A DNA stretch of 51,820 nt from Chromatiales bacterium (ex Bugula neritina AB1) (lineage in GTDB: Bacteria > Pseudomonadota > Gammaproteobacteria > Granulosicoccales > Granulosicoccaceae). This document shows positions 16,281 to 25,874 of the stretch, one piece after another (the stretch's first letter is position 1; every line of letters starts with the position of its first letter). The translations under genes were made by a program, and so were the position numbers. The notes under the pieces were generated by a model. That model made no database searches. It was not told the origin of the DNA and saw nothing but the letters and a program-made list of their open reading frames with translations. The stretch spans positions 1 through 51,820 of the forward strand of contig MDLA01000131.1 in assembly GCA_001730015.1 (NCBI GenBank), in the 5' to 3' direction.

Positions 16281-17288
16281 TTATAATTTGCAGCCTTCTA
16301 TCAGTGCTCTGGCGGTTTCAGTATCGGTGATCAGATCCGTTGCCAGGTTGCGATCCAGCACAGCCTGCAATGCCGCGACTTTGCTCGGGCCGCCGGAGAT
16401 CATAATCCGGCGCGGAATTTTCTGAAATTCTTCTCCGGATATTCCGATAATTCGTTGATTGATCGGATGCTCTATTATCTCTGCGTTGCTGTCGATATAG
16501 TAGCCTAGAAAATTCCCGATAGCGCCGTGAGTCTTGATACTGTGAAATTCTTCATCGGTTACCATGTCAACTTTTCTAATGGTTGCGCTGTCGAGCCCGC
16601 CTACGCTGACAAAGGCGAGATCAGACGACAACGCCATGCGGTGCATAGCGCTTAGCATTGGCTGCGACAATAATAGATCGCGTGTGCTTTGCGTATCACA
16701 AACAATAGGTGCTGCAAGATAATGGCACTCCGCGTTCAAGCGTTCCGCAAGTTCAGTAGTCGCCTCATAGCGTGCCGCTGATGACATGCGGGTCAGTGAC
16801 CCGAGCAGAGACACCACAGAGACATTTTCTGTAGGTCGGGGGGCCACCTGTGTTACAAATTCTCTAAGAGTCAGGCCCCAGCCCACACTAATGGTTGTAT
16901 TGCTTTGTATCAGCCGGGGAACGTAGTCACTGGCTGCGGCTCCAATCCGGCGCGCCAGTGATTGCTCATCCTGAGCGTGAACCAGGCATACATCCGCGCT
17001 TTTCAAATTAAAGCGTTGTACAAGTTTATCGGCAAGATTCAGATTGTCGACCAGGGGTGAATTGATGCTTATTGTGACAATGCCGCGCTCCCGCGCTTCA
17101 GCAAGTAAACGGATAACGCGAGCGCGACCAATTCCGAGTTCCGCGGAGATCTGTTGCTGCGTTAACCCGAGCTCGTAATAGTAATGCGCGATCCGCACTG
17201 CAAGCTGCTCCGGCCAGTCGTCACCGTTGGAAGCCGGTCGGGTCACTTCAGTGTGTTTCGGTAATTTAGCGGACGCTTGCTTACTCAT
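16281..17288 (-). CDS. SorC/DeoR-type sugar-responsive transcriptional regulator
   Basis: 335 residues. The N-terminal helix-turn-helix is LTQQQISAELGIGRARVIRLLAEARERGIV (about residues 43-72), followed by the phosphosugar-binding domain of the SorC family (VSVGWGLTLREFV, VSVGGLDSATIRKVD, and the closing LITDTETARALIE). Regulators of this family, such as EryD and DeoR-like SorC, respond to a phosphorylated sugar or polyol intermediate. It is divergent from the ABC importer genes across a 380-base region containing an inverted repeat (17512-17538), and it leads the aldolase gene. It is the obvious local repressor of the polyol locus. Confidence 0.92.
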   Translation of the reverse strand: MSKQASAKLPKHTEVTRPASNGDDWPEQLAVRIAHYYYELGLTQQQISAELGIGRARVIRLLAEARERGIVTISINSPLVDNLNLADKLVQRFNLKSADVCLVHAQDEQSLARRIGAAASDYVPRLIQSNTTISVGWGLTLREFVTQVAPRPTENVSVVSLLGSLTRMSSAARYEATTELAERLNAECHYLAAPIVCDTQSTRDLLLSQPMLSAMHRMALSSDLAFVSVGGLDSATIRKVDMVTDEEFHSIKTHGAIGNFLGYYIDSNAEIIEHPINQRIIGISGEEFQKIPRRIMISGGPSKVAALQAVLDRNLATDLITDTETARALIEGCKL

Positions 17289-17511
17289 TAGATTGCAGTT
17301 TCTACGTACTAACTCCGTGGTGGAAGTATATTACCGGTTGCGGTTTGCTGGTAGCTGGCGCAGCTGTATCTTACTTATCAGCATACCGGCAGATACAAAT
17401 GACAGCAATCTAAAACATATGTGTTGTTTTTGGTCTTCTGCTGTGGCAGTCTGAAAGCGACTACCGGTGCGAGGGAGCTTTGCCTTTTTGCATCCGGTTC
17501 TCCACAATAAT

Positions 17512-17538
17512 ATTTTCACTCGCAACAGTGGTGAAAAT
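17512..17538. promoter_or_regulatory. Inverted repeat, candidate operator of the SorC-type regulator
   Basis: ATTTTCAC (17512-17519) and GTGAAAAT (17531-17538) are perfect 8-bp arms; an inner CACT/AGTG pair extends the symmetry. The site lies in the 382-base divergent region between the regulator and the ABC permease, 133 bases upstream of the permease start. The rest of that region (17289-17511 and 17539-17670) shows no gene. Binding is inferred. Confidence 0.45.
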
Positions 17539-17670
17539 GGCAGGAATTTACCAATTCCTCAGCAATAGAAGGCCAGAGTTTGTGAGCATTACGCATTCAG
17601 CTCTCATCGGGGGATATCCACGCAGGTTTTTAATCGGCGCTGTGAACGCTTGCCTGCGTCGTTCTCAGCA

Positions 17671-18564
17671 ATGATGCCCAAACGTGGCTGGTTACCGCGT
17701 TGGCTAACATCGGAACATCCGCTGCCGTGGCTGTTTCCGGTTACTTCTCTCTTGGTTGTATTCGGCCTTTATCCGGTTCTTTATTCTCTTTGGTTGTCGT
17801 TCTATAAAAGAAACCCGGCGACGCGGAAAGAAAAATTTCTGCCCTCATGGAACTGGGAGAAAATGCTCGCCGATGAAAGAGTGTGGGATGCCGTTCAGGT
17901 CACCTTTACCTATGCGTTCATCGCGCTTTTTTTACAGCTGTTGCTGGGTTTGCTCATTGCGCTGCTGCTCGACTCCGACCGCAAAGGCTTCGGGGTGTTG
18001 CGTGCACTCATGACGCTGCCGCTGGTGGTACCGCCCGCGGTCACTGGCATGATGTTCCTGTTAATGTACGACAGCTCCTTTGGTGTGATTAGTCGTTCTC
18101 TGTATGCATTGAATCTTCTCTCGCCAACAGCGCCGATACTGGGTACCGGCTCCACGGCATTGTGGGGTGTGATTGTCGCCGATGTCTGGCAATGGACACC
18201 GTTTATGGTGTTGATTATGCTGGCAGGCTTGAGGGCGCTTCCGAAAGAGCCGTTCGAGGCAGCTTCAATTGACGGGGCTTCGTCGCTGCAATCGTTTTTT
18301 TTCCTGACGTTGCCGATGATGTCGAAAATTATAGCGCTCGCTGTGTTGATTCGCGGTATCGATTTATTCCGTATTTATGACTATGTGAAGGTGATGACCG
18401 ATAGCGGCCCCGGAACCGCTACAGAAACACTGACCGCTTACGCCGGTACTATCTATTTTAAAAGCGCAAACTTTCCGTATGCCTCAACCATTGCTCTGGC
18501 AACCTTGATTCTGGTTCTGGTTACAGCAAGCCTTTTCATAAAGATATTCAAGGTGAGATTTTAG
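17671..18564 (+). CDS. Sugar ABC transporter permease (MalF/UgpA type)
   Basis: About 297 residues from ATG 17671 (a second ATG follows directly; the frame also extends to a TTG at 17650). Six membrane segments are visible, beginning WLFPVTSLLVVFGLYPVLYSLWLSFY. The cytoplasmic EAA loop reads EPFEAASIDGASSLQSFFFLTLPMM, which contacts the ATPase. It is the first gene of a four-gene CUT1-type importer. Its stop overlaps the GTG start of the second permease by one base, so the two are translationally coupled. Confidence 0.93.
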   Translation: MMPKRGWLPRWLTSEHPLPWLFPVTSLLVVFGLYPVLYSLWLSFYKRNPATRKEKFLPSWNWEKMLADERVWDAVQVTFTYAFIALFLQLLLGLLIALLLDSDRKGFGVLRALMTLPLVVPPAVTGMMFLLMYDSSFGVISRSLYALNLLSPTAPILGTGSTALWGVIVADVWQWTPFMVLIMLAGLRALPKEPFEAASIDGASSLQSFFFLTLPMMSKIIALAVLIRGIDLFRIYDYVKVMTDSGPGTATETLTAYAGTIYFKSANFPYASTIALATLILVLVTASLFIKIFKVRF

Positions 18565-19454
18565 TGACAGCATCCACCTTTAAAGTAGCACTGCGTTATA
18601 TTGTTTCGATAATTCTGGTCGGCATCTTTATTTTTCCGATAGCCTGGTTTGCACTGACATCAGTAAAACCGATCTCTGCGGTATTCAATAAAGACAAGGT
18701 CGTTGTTTTCGATTTTCAGCCGACCTTTGAAAATTACCAGGTTACCGTGCTGGGCGGGCGAAAATCGGATACTTCATCGGGCTCAAATGTGCTCATGGGT
18801 ACCAGTGGTGAAGGTGCCTACGATGGACGTGGCTCGATTGCGTCTTCATTGATCATAGCGATTTCATCAACCTTTCTGGCAACCAGTATATCGTTACTGG
18901 CGGCTTATGCGTTGTCGAGAATGAGCTTTCGGGGTTCTCAGGGCTATATGCACTGGATACTGTCGCAGCGTTTTCTACCCCCTATAGCGATTATTATCCC
19001 GCTGGTTTTTATCTTTCGTGATCTCGGGCTGAGGGATACCCATTTCGGAATTATTATTGCCCACACCCTGATCAATATTCCTATCGCCTTACTGATTTTA
19101 AAATCGTTTTTTGATGATGTTCCCGTTGAAATAGATCAGGCAGCAATGATTGACGGGGCTTCACGACTGCAGTGTTTTTATCTTGTTGTTTTACCTATGG
19201 TCAAGGGTGGGATTGCAGCAACAGCCGTGTTGTGTTTTATATTTTCCTGGACCGAATTTCTATTGTCGTTGTTTCTGACAAACTCAATCAGAACCATACC
19301 TGTAAAGATTACCACTTTTGTTACCTCAACCGGCTCGGAATGGGGGTATATCTCGGCACTGGGGACAGCGGCAATTATTCCCGGTTTTATTTTCATCCTT
19401 CTCGTTCAGAACCATCTGGTGAGAGGATTGACCATGGGTGCCATCAAAGACTGA
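18564..19454 (+). CDS. Sugar ABC transporter permease (MalG/UgpE type)
   Basis: 296 residues from GTG 18564. It starts with a membrane segment (IVSIILVGIFIFPIAWFALTSV) and carries the EAA loop VEIDQAAMIDGASRLQCFYLVVLPMV. A periplasmic insert after the first membrane segment (about residues 50-85, rich in Gly and Ser) is longer than in MalG. It pairs with the upstream permease to form the channel of the importer. It is followed by the binding protein gene after 37 bases, with a good AGAGAGG ribosome binding site in front of that gene. Confidence 0.93.
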   Translation: MTASTFKVALRYIVSIILVGIFIFPIAWFALTSVKPISAVFNKDKVVVFDFQPTFENYQVTVLGGRKSDTSSGSNVLMGTSGEGAYDGRGSIASSLIIAISSTFLATSISLLAAYALSRMSFRGSQGYMHWILSQRFLPPIAIIIPLVFIFRDLGLRDTHFGIIIAHTLINIPIALLILKSFFDDVPVEIDQAAMIDGASRLQCFYLVVLPMVKGGIAATAVLCFIFSWTEFLLSLFLTNSIRTIPVKITTFVTSTGSEWGYISALGTAAIIPGFIFILLVQNHLVRGLTMGAIKD

Positions 19455-19491
19455 TGCCTGATTGCATCAATTAACCAGAGAGGAAATGTAA

Positions 19492-21015
19492 ATGAGCTTT
19501 AAGAGATTTCAAAAGCAGAATTTAATTATCGACAGTGCTAATGCATTTAGCGCTGGTCGAATGAGCAAGCGGGATTTTCTAAAGAAAATGGGCCTGGCGG
19601 GTGTCGGGCTGTCTGCCTATTCTGCGGGTATGCTGGGAGGGTCAAGGCCCTTTTTCGGAAGTGTTGCTCATGCTGCGGAAAATACCACACCTAAAGAAGT
19701 CGCTGACTTTCTGCGTGATGCCGGCAAACCGTTCTCCGGAACAACTATCCGCTATACCTCAGAGGCGACACCACCAACGAATATTCTGAATGAATTGAAA
19801 GGTGAATTTACCGAGCTCACCGGTATTAATGTTGAAATAGAAATTGTGCCGCTGGAGCAGGTACTGGCTAAAGCAACACAGGACGTTCAGGGGCAGTTGG
19901 GCACCTACGATATCTATTATCTTGATCAGGCCTGGACCTCGACTTTCTCACCTGACACCATAGACCCGGTTGCGTACTACGAGTCTAAGCCTGATCTGGC
20001 AATGCCGGGTTTTGATTTCGACGATTTCTCCAAACCCCTGGTGGAAGGTATTTGCGAATACGATGGCAAGTGGATCGGTTTACCGTTCGATATTCCCATT
20101 TTCACACTCATGTACCGCAAAGATCTGTTGGAAAAACATGGCATAGAGGTTCCAAAGACCTATACCGATTTTACCGCAGCAGTAGAATTGATTACTAAAG
20201 CCGAGGCAGAGAACAACATCTTCGGAACGGGGTTGCAGGCTAAATCCGGACATTACTCTCTCGAATGCGACTGGACACAGGCGGTCTGGGGTCATGGTGG
20301 TTCTATCTTTGGTGCCGATAAAAACTTCTCCGGTAACGATGCACAAGGTGTTGAAGGGCTCGAGTGGTATATGAATCTGCTGGCTAACTCGCCGGCTGCA
20401 TCGGTTACCTCTACCTGGGATGGCCAATGGCAAATGGGTTCTGCCGGACAAATTGCCATGTGTCAGAGCTGGGCGGAATTCTTCCCCGGCTGGAATGCCG
20501 ATGACTCGGCCGTAAAAGGCTTGTGGGAGATGGCTAAACCTCTCGAAGGGCCAGCAACATTGCGATCACGCGATGATGTAGGCTTTGGCGAAATCCCGAA
20601 CTGGGGGCATCAGGGTGGTTCCAGCATCGCATTATCCAGGTATTCGAAAAATGTCGATGCGGCCTGGTTATTTTTACAGTGGGCCTGTTCAAAAGATATC
20701 ATGACTCGATGCACGCTTGCCGGTGGTTTTGCACCTATGCGGAACTCGTCTTACACCGATCCACGTATAGTTGAGAGGAAGGATCGTGAAGGCGGCGGCA
20801 CAACACGTCATCTGGATACCGTTAAGTGGACTATTGATAACGTGATGGCATCAGAGCCCGATCTACCGATCTGGGCGGGTGTGGCAAACAACGAAATTCC
20901 AACCGAACTGGGTAAGCTGCTAACCGGGCAGGACTATGACGGCAACGCCAAAAAGTGTATGGATAAAATAGCCAAACTGGTTGATGCGGTTGTTGATGAA
21001 GCCGAACTCGGCTAA
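19492..21015 (+). CDS. Sugar ABC transporter periplasmic binding protein
   Basis: 507 residues, long for a CUT1 binding protein. The export signal is Tat-like but with Lys-Arg (SKRDFLKKMGLAGVGLSAYSAGML) and is preceded by an unusually long 25-residue lead. The mature part has the extracellular solute-binding family 1 fold, with recognisable IRYTSEATPPTNILNELKGEFTELTGINVEIE at its start and GGSSIALSRYSKN/DAAWLFLQWACSKD later. It delivers a sugar or polyol to the permeases. A strong hairpin after the stop (21025-21052) probably raises its expression relative to the downstream ATPase. Confidence 0.92.
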   Translation: MSFKRFQKQNLIIDSANAFSAGRMSKRDFLKKMGLAGVGLSAYSAGMLGGSRPFFGSVAHAAENTTPKEVADFLRDAGKPFSGTTIRYTSEATPPTNILNELKGEFTELTGINVEIEIVPLEQVLAKATQDVQGQLGTYDIYYLDQAWTSTFSPDTIDPVAYYESKPDLAMPGFDFDDFSKPLVEGICEYDGKWIGLPFDIPIFTLMYRKDLLEKHGIEVPKTYTDFTAAVELITKAEAENNIFGTGLQAKSGHYSLECDWTQAVWGHGGSIFGADKNFSGNDAQGVEGLEWYMNLLANSPAASVTSTWDGQWQMGSAGQIAMCQSWAEFFPGWNADDSAVKGLWEMAKPLEGPATLRSRDDVGFGEIPNWGHQGGSSIALSRYSKNVDAAWLFLQWACSKDIMTRCTLAGGFAPMRNSSYTDPRIVERKDREGGGTTRHLDTVKWTIDNVMASEPDLPIWAGVANNEIPTELGKLLTGQDYDGNAKKCMDKIAKLVDAVVDEAELG

Positions 21016-21024
21016 GTCAGAGAC

Positions 21025-21052
21025 GGTCCCCTGCCAGTCAGTGCGGGGGACC
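21025..21052 (+). terminator. Intra-operon hairpin after the binding protein gene
   Basis: GGTCCCC (21025-21031) pairs perfectly with GGGGACC (21046-21052) around a 14-base loop, followed by ATTTATTACC with no real T-run. Its place between binding protein and ATPase genes fits a partial terminator or 3'-end stabiliser, as in many ABC operons. Confidence 0.65.
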
Positions 21053-21101
21053 ATTTATTACCTTTATCCATACTAATGTCCGAATACAAAATTGAATTGC
21101 T

Positions 21102-22187
21102 ATGGCTTCAGTAAAAATAACAAATCTGGACAAACAGTATGGCTCGGTTAAAGTACTGCATAACCTGAATCTAGAGGTTCCTGACGGCAAGTTCGTGGTT
21201 CTTCTGGGGCCGTCAGGGTGCGGAAAATCAACGTTGCTTCGGATGGTTGCGGGGCTTGAGTCTATAACCGCCGGTGATGTTCTGTTCGGCGATGTTCGGG
21301 TCAATGATGTACACGCGAAAGATCGCAACATTGCCATGGTATTTCAGAATTACGCGCTTTATGCGCACATGACCGTACGCAAAAATATGGCGTTCTCGAT
21401 GCGTCTGAAGCGTACGGATAAAAAAATTATTGATGAAAAAGTAGCCTGGGCTTCTTCAATACTGGGGCTTGATCCCTACCTTGATCGATTGCCGAAGGAG
21501 CTGTCCGGTGGCCAGAGGCAGCGTGTGGCAATGGGACGTGCCATTGTTCGTGATCCGGATGTGTTTTTATTTGACGAGCCGCTGTCAAACCTTGATGCAA
21601 AATTGCGTGTGCAAATGCGCACCGAAATTAAGGAACTTCACCAGCGATTAAAAACAACCACGGTTTATGTCACGCACGATCAAATAGAGGCGATGACTAT
21701 GGCTGATGAGGTGGTTATCATGCGCGATGGTCGTATAGAGCAAAGTGGCTCGCCAATGGAAATCTACGATCATCCGGGGAATTTATTTGTCGCACAGTTT
21801 ATCGGTTCACCCGGTATGAACATTATCAAGTGCCAGGTTGCAGACCACCACGGCACCTTGTTCGCCTGCCGCGATGATTTGAAATTGCCTCTTCCCGCCA
21901 ATGCCAATGTTGTGCAGGGGCAGAATATCTATTACGGCATAAGACCCGAGCACTTTTTATCGTGCAAAGTTGCAGACGGTGCGGCAGCAAGCGATGCAGC
22001 CCGAGGTGTGGTGCGAGTGGTTGAACCAACCGGTCCTGAAATTCATGTGTATTCAAAGCTGGTTGGTCAGGATGTCTGTTCAATCTTGCGTGATCGGGTC
22101 CTATGGGAACCTGGTGAATCTATAGAATTTCAACCCGATCTGGAGCATGTGCATCTGTTCGATGCTGAATCCGAATTGGCGGTGTAA
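21102..22187 (+). CDS. Sugar ABC transporter ATP-binding protein (MalK/UgpC type)
   Basis: 361 residues. Walker A GPSGCGKST, Q-loop VFQNYALYAHMTV, signature LSGGQRQRVAMGRAI, Walker B DVFLFDEPLSNLDA and switch histidine VTHDQIEAMT are all intact. The C-terminal ~120 residues form the MalK-like regulatory/TOBE domain (YGIRPEHF...VVEPTGPEIHVY). It powers the importer encoded just upstream. The start ATG 21102 has a weak ribosome binding site, which agrees with lower expression than the binding protein. Confidence 0.95.
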   Translation: MASVKITNLDKQYGSVKVLHNLNLEVPDGKFVVLLGPSGCGKSTLLRMVAGLESITAGDVLFGDVRVNDVHAKDRNIAMVFQNYALYAHMTVRKNMAFSMRLKRTDKKIIDEKVAWASSILGLDPYLDRLPKELSGGQRQRVAMGRAIVRDPDVFLFDEPLSNLDAKLRVQMRTEIKELHQRLKTTTVYVTHDQIEAMTMADEVVIMRDGRIEQSGSPMEIYDHPGNLFVAQFIGSPGMNIIKCQVADHHGTLFACRDDLKLPLPANANVVQGQNIYYGIRPEHFLSCKVADGAAASDAARGVVRVVEPTGPEIHVYSKLVGQDVCSILRDRVLWEPGESIEFQPDLEHVHLFDAESELAV

Positions 22188-22241
22188 TTTGGAGGGCTCC
22201 CGGAGGGCAGGTCCATAAATTAACTTGTAGGAATGAAAGTT

Positions 22242-22964
22242 ATGACTAAACCTCTGATAGCAATTACTGGCGCGAGTTCCGGTATCGGTGAAGCAACGGC
22301 ACGTGCATTTTCTGCAGCCGGGCACCCTCTGTTACTGATGGCCAGGCGGCTCGATCGTATGCAGGCGCTGAATTTGCCGGATGCGCTGTGCCAGGCGGTT
22401 GATGTAAGAGACCGAACTGCTATTGCCAGTGCAGTAAAGCAGGCGGAAGACACTTATGGCCCGGTCGACTGCCTGTTTAATAATGCCGGTGTCGCTCGAT
22501 TGGCCGATATAGGCGAGCAGGATCCTGAAGAATGGGATGAAACGATAGATATCAATATCAAGGGGGTAATGAACGCGTTGCACCCGTTTATTCAAGGCAT
22601 GAAATCGCGCAAGACAGGCACCATTGTCAATATGAGCTCGATAGCCGGACGCAAAGTTTATCCCGATCATACCGTTTACTGTGGTAGCAAGTTTTTTGTT
22701 CATGCTATTTCTGAAAGCCTGCGTGGCTATCTGGCGCCGCACGATGTGCGCGTTATTGTTATCTCGCCGGGTATTATCAATACCGAGGTGCTTGACCATG
22801 TTACTGATCCGAATACTCTCAAGGCTTATAAGGAAAATAAACAGAGGATAGGCGGTGGCATATCGGCTGATCATGTTGCCGACATGATTCTATTCGCCTA
22901 CCAGATGCCGCAAAATGTACTGATACAGGAAATGGTTGTTACACCAACCCGGCAGGAGTTCTAG
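22242..22964 (+). CDS. Short-chain dehydrogenase/reductase
   Basis: 240 residues from ATG 22242, selected because TAGGA (22228-22232) sits at proper spacing; an ATG at 22233 directly abuts it. Cofactor motif TGASSGIG, NNAG (FNNAGVARL), catalytic Ser in NMSSIAGRKVYPDHTVYCGSK giving the YxxxK pair, all present. This is a classical SDR that oxidises or reduces a hydroxyl group with NAD(P). Position between the importer ATPase and the kinase gene suggests it works on the imported polyol or a ketose. It is four bases upstream of the kinase GTG. Confidence 0.9.
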   Translation: MTKPLIAITGASSGIGEATARAFSAAGHPLLLMARRLDRMQALNLPDALCQAVDVRDRTAIASAVKQAEDTYGPVDCLFNNAGVARLADIGEQDPEEWDETIDINIKGVMNALHPFIQGMKSRKTGTIVNMSSIAGRKVYPDHTVYCGSKFFVHAISESLRGYLAPHDVRVIVISPGIINTEVLDHVTDPNTLKAYKENKQRIGGGISADHVADMILFAYQMPQNVLIQEMVVTPTRQEF

Positions 22965-22967
22965 ATT

Positions 22968-24503
22968 GTGGCGGAATCCCTGGTAATCGGCCTGGATAGT
23001 TCAACCCAAAGCACAAAGGCTATTGCATGGAACCGTTCGGGGGAAGATATTGCGGTTGGTCGTGCTGATATTCCCATGAGCAATCCCGGTCTTGATCGCT
23101 TTGAGCAGAACCCCGTCGACTGGTGGCTTTCGTGCAAAAAGGCACTGACTGCCTGTGTTGCCGAGCTTCAGTCAAAAGGGTTGGGTTCTTCATCCATTGA
23201 AGGGCTGGCTATATCAAATCAGCGTGAGACCCTCGGCTTTATCGGCCGTGATAATAAACCCGTATATCCGGCCATGGTTTGGCTTGATGAGCGCTGTCGC
23301 GAGCAGGTGGAAACGTTTACGCAGCAGTTCGGTGCAGAAGAAATCCACCGTATAACCGGCCGGCCACCGGATATAACCCCGTGCCTGTATCGCTATATCT
23401 GGCTGAGAGAAAATGAGCCCGATATCTGGGATCAAACAGCTTGTTTTGTTGATGTACAGGCATATCTGGTTCAACACCTGTGCGGTGGTGAATTTCGCAC
23501 CGGCTGGATCAGCGCCGATCCCATGGGTATAGTCGATATGGTTTCACGGACGTGGTCAAAGCCGATCCTCCAAGCGCTGGGACTTGATGAATCCCGCTTG
23601 CCTGAATTACACGCACCCGGTTCGTTACTGGGTACGATAACCCCTGAAAATGCACAAGAGACCGGACTGCCGGCTGATTTGCCGGTATTTGCCGCCGGTG
23701 GCGACGGACAATGTGCCGGGCTGGGCACCGATTGCACCTCGTCTAGAAGAGCCTATATCAATCTGGGTACAGCGGTTGTTTCCGGTGTCTGGTCCCCGGA
23801 GTATCGATACAGCAGAAGCTGGCGTACAGAGCTCGCGGCTCAGGGGGAAGGGTATATATACGAAAACTGCCTTAGATCCGGCGCTTTTCTATTAAACTGG
23901 TTTGTCGATCAGTTTGTCGCACACGGTAAGGCCGATGCGACGGTGTTCAACAGGCTGGAAAAGGCCGCGGAAAAGTTGCCGATTGGTTCTGATGGCTTGC
24001 TCGTGCAGCCGTATTTTTCGGGCGTGATGGATCCGCACTGGGATACATCGGCGCGCGGGGTGATGCTCGGCTTGAGCGGCAGCCACAATGAAGCGCATAT
24101 TTATAGAGCGATTATTGAAGCGATGACACTCGATTCAGTGATGAGCACGGAAGACATGGAACACGAGCTCGGGCACAAAATAGATCATTATCTGGCCATT
24201 GGTGGTGGTGCTCAGAGTGCGTTGTGGCGAGAGATGCTGGCAAATGCCTCAGGTAAGCCGGTGTTGGTAAGCCCGACGATTGAAGCCTCTGCACTGGGAG
24301 CAGGAATGATTGCCGCCTGTGGTGCGGGCTGGTTTCCGAGTATCACGGAGGCGGCGCATGCTATGTCAGGGGACAGTACGGTTGTGGAGCCGGATGCTGC
24401 CCGATATCCCCGCTACCGTGAATTGCTGGAGATCTACCGGAAAATGTACCATGCCACGGCAGAAATCAATCAATCCCTTGTTGCTTTTGCAGCTGACAAA
24501 TAG
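22968..24503 (+). CDS. FGGY-family carbohydrate kinase (xylulokinase-like)
   Basis: 511 residues from GTG 22968, just after the SDR stop. Phosphate loop GLDSSTQSTKAI at the N-terminus, substrate segment AISNQRETLGFI, and the second-domain motifs GGDGQCAGLG, NLGTAVVSG and AIGGGAQSALWREMLA fit FGGY kinases. The second domain resembles xylulokinase and erythritol kinase more than glycerol kinase, but eye comparison cannot fix the substrate. It should phosphorylate the imported sugar or polyol with ATP. The two dehydrogenases and the RpiB-type isomerase that follow would act on the phosphorylated product. Confidence 0.92.
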   Translation: MAESLVIGLDSSTQSTKAIAWNRSGEDIAVGRADIPMSNPGLDRFEQNPVDWWLSCKKALTACVAELQSKGLGSSSIEGLAISNQRETLGFIGRDNKPVYPAMVWLDERCREQVETFTQQFGAEEIHRITGRPPDITPCLYRYIWLRENEPDIWDQTACFVDVQAYLVQHLCGGEFRTGWISADPMGIVDMVSRTWSKPILQALGLDESRLPELHAPGSLLGTITPENAQETGLPADLPVFAAGGDGQCAGLGTDCTSSRRAYINLGTAVVSGVWSPEYRYSRSWRTELAAQGEGYIYENCLRSGAFLLNWFVDQFVAHGKADATVFNRLEKAAEKLPIGSDGLLVQPYFSGVMDPHWDTSARGVMLGLSGSHNEAHIYRAIIEAMTLDSVMSTEDMEHELGHKIDHYLAIGGGAQSALWREMLANASGKPVLVSPTIEASALGAGMIAACGAGWFPSITEAAHAMSGDSTVVEPDAARYPRYRELLEIYRKMYHATAEINQSLVAFAADK

Positions 24504-24524
24504 AATCTGGAATAAACACAATAG

Positions 24525-25838
24525 ATGAGTGACTACAGCGGTATTCTCAGTGAGCTTGTGGCCGGTACCTGGGTGGAACCGGATACGGGCAGGCAGTACG
24601 ACGTTGGCATCAGGGATATTGTCATTCGCGATAGCCTCGACGGGGCCGAAGCAGAGTTAATCGCAGCGCAGCATGACGGTAAAAAGATCACAATTGTTTC
24701 GGACCCCTATACCCATGATGCGCTCGGTCAGCGTATCTATAAAGCGCTTAAGGCTGGCGGCCAGAATGTTACCGAATATGTCTGGAAAGACCCTCAGTGC
24801 TCAGATGCCGGAGTAGAGCACATACGCGATGCAACGCGCCATTGCGAAGCTCGAATTGCTGTTGGCTCCGGTACCGTCAACGACACAGTGAAATACGCCT
24901 GCTTTCTCGATGAGCGAGAATACTCGGTGTTTGCAACATCTCCGATGAACGCGTTCACAACCGCCACGGCGTCTGTTTCATTCGGTGGCTTTAAAAAGTC
25001 GATCTCCTGCCGCGGGGCGAAAGGTGTTTATTTTGATTTATCGGTGCTGGCAAATTGCCCGCCGAGATTGATTTCTGCTGCATTTGCCGATGTAATCTGT
25101 CGCACCACCGCACAGCTGGACTGGCTGTTGTCGCATCTGCTATTTGCTACAACTTATGTCGAAACACCCTATACATTACTGGCTTACGATGAACCCGGAA
25201 TGATACGCGGTGCCAGTGACATGCTGACAGGCGATATCGATGCCCTGGGCATGTTAACGCGGATTTCAGCGATCATGGGTCTCGGTACCACGTTTACCGA
25301 TACCACGCACAGCGGCAGCATGGCAGAGCACATGATCTCGCACTATATAGATATGTTTGCTCGAGACAGGCATCCGAAATCGTCACACGGTGAGCAGGTA
25401 GGGGTTGCCACCATTACCATGTCGCAGCTGCAAAATCAGGTGCTTGGTAGTGCCACTGCACCGGTAATGAAGCCGACCCGAATCGACAAAGACACCCTGC
25501 TGGCCCGGTGTGATGCACAGAGTGTTGACAACATGATCAGAGAAACAGCTAAAAAGGCACTCGATCAACAAGCCGCAGATGAGCTTAATGCCCGCTTTGA
25601 AACCGACTGGGATACGCTGCGCGGCCGGTTAAAAGAAGTGATGCTGCCCTATGAAACTCTGAGCGAAGCGATGCAGCAGGCCGGTTGCCAGCGCACCGCC
25701 ACAGACCTCGGCCTGGACAGTGGTTTCTATAGAGAGGCTGTCACCGGTGCACGATTCATTCGCGATCGGTTCAGCATGCTCGATATAGTCGATGACAGCA
25801 CGGGCCTTCAGCAGTTTGCGGATTCAATGCCGGTATGA
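24525..25838 (+). CDS. Glycerol-1-phosphate dehydrogenase-like enzyme (AraM/EgsA family)
   Basis: 437 residues. The iron/zinc-dependent dehydrogenase fold is recognised by AVGSGTVNDTVKYACF (nucleotide loop), ATSPMNAFTTATASV, and metal-binding residues in DTTHSGSMAEHMISHYID and SSHGEQVGVAT. This is the family of archaeal sn-glycerol-1-phosphate dehydrogenase and Bacillus AraM. In a sugar locus its likely substrate is a polyol or ketose phosphate with the matching stereochemistry. It is 13 bases upstream of a gene for a glycerol-3-phosphate-dehydrogenase-like enzyme. Having both enantiomer-type dehydrogenases side by side is unusual. Confidence 0.9.
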   Translation: MSDYSGILSELVAGTWVEPDTGRQYDVGIRDIVIRDSLDGAEAELIAAQHDGKKITIVSDPYTHDALGQRIYKALKAGGQNVTEYVWKDPQCSDAGVEHIRDATRHCEARIAVGSGTVNDTVKYACFLDEREYSVFATSPMNAFTTATASVSFGGFKKSISCRGAKGVYFDLSVLANCPPRLISAAFADVICRTTAQLDWLLSHLLFATTYVETPYTLLAYDEPGMIRGASDMLTGDIDALGMLTRISAIMGLGTTFTDTTHSGSMAEHMISHYIDMFARDRHPKSSHGEQVGVATITMSQLQNQVLGSATAPVMKPTRIDKDTLLARCDAQSVDNMIRETAKKALDQQAADELNARFETDWDTLRGRLKEVMLPYETLSEAMQQAGCQRTATDLGLDSGFYREAVTGARFIRDRFSMLDIVDDSTGLQQFADSMPV

Positions 25839-25874
25839 CCCGCGGGATCGATGAGTTTCAATGGTAGATTATTG

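Noticed and set aside
22332..22874. 180-residue minus-strand frame inside the SDR gene
   Set aside because: It is the antisense shadow of a gene with intact SDR motifs.
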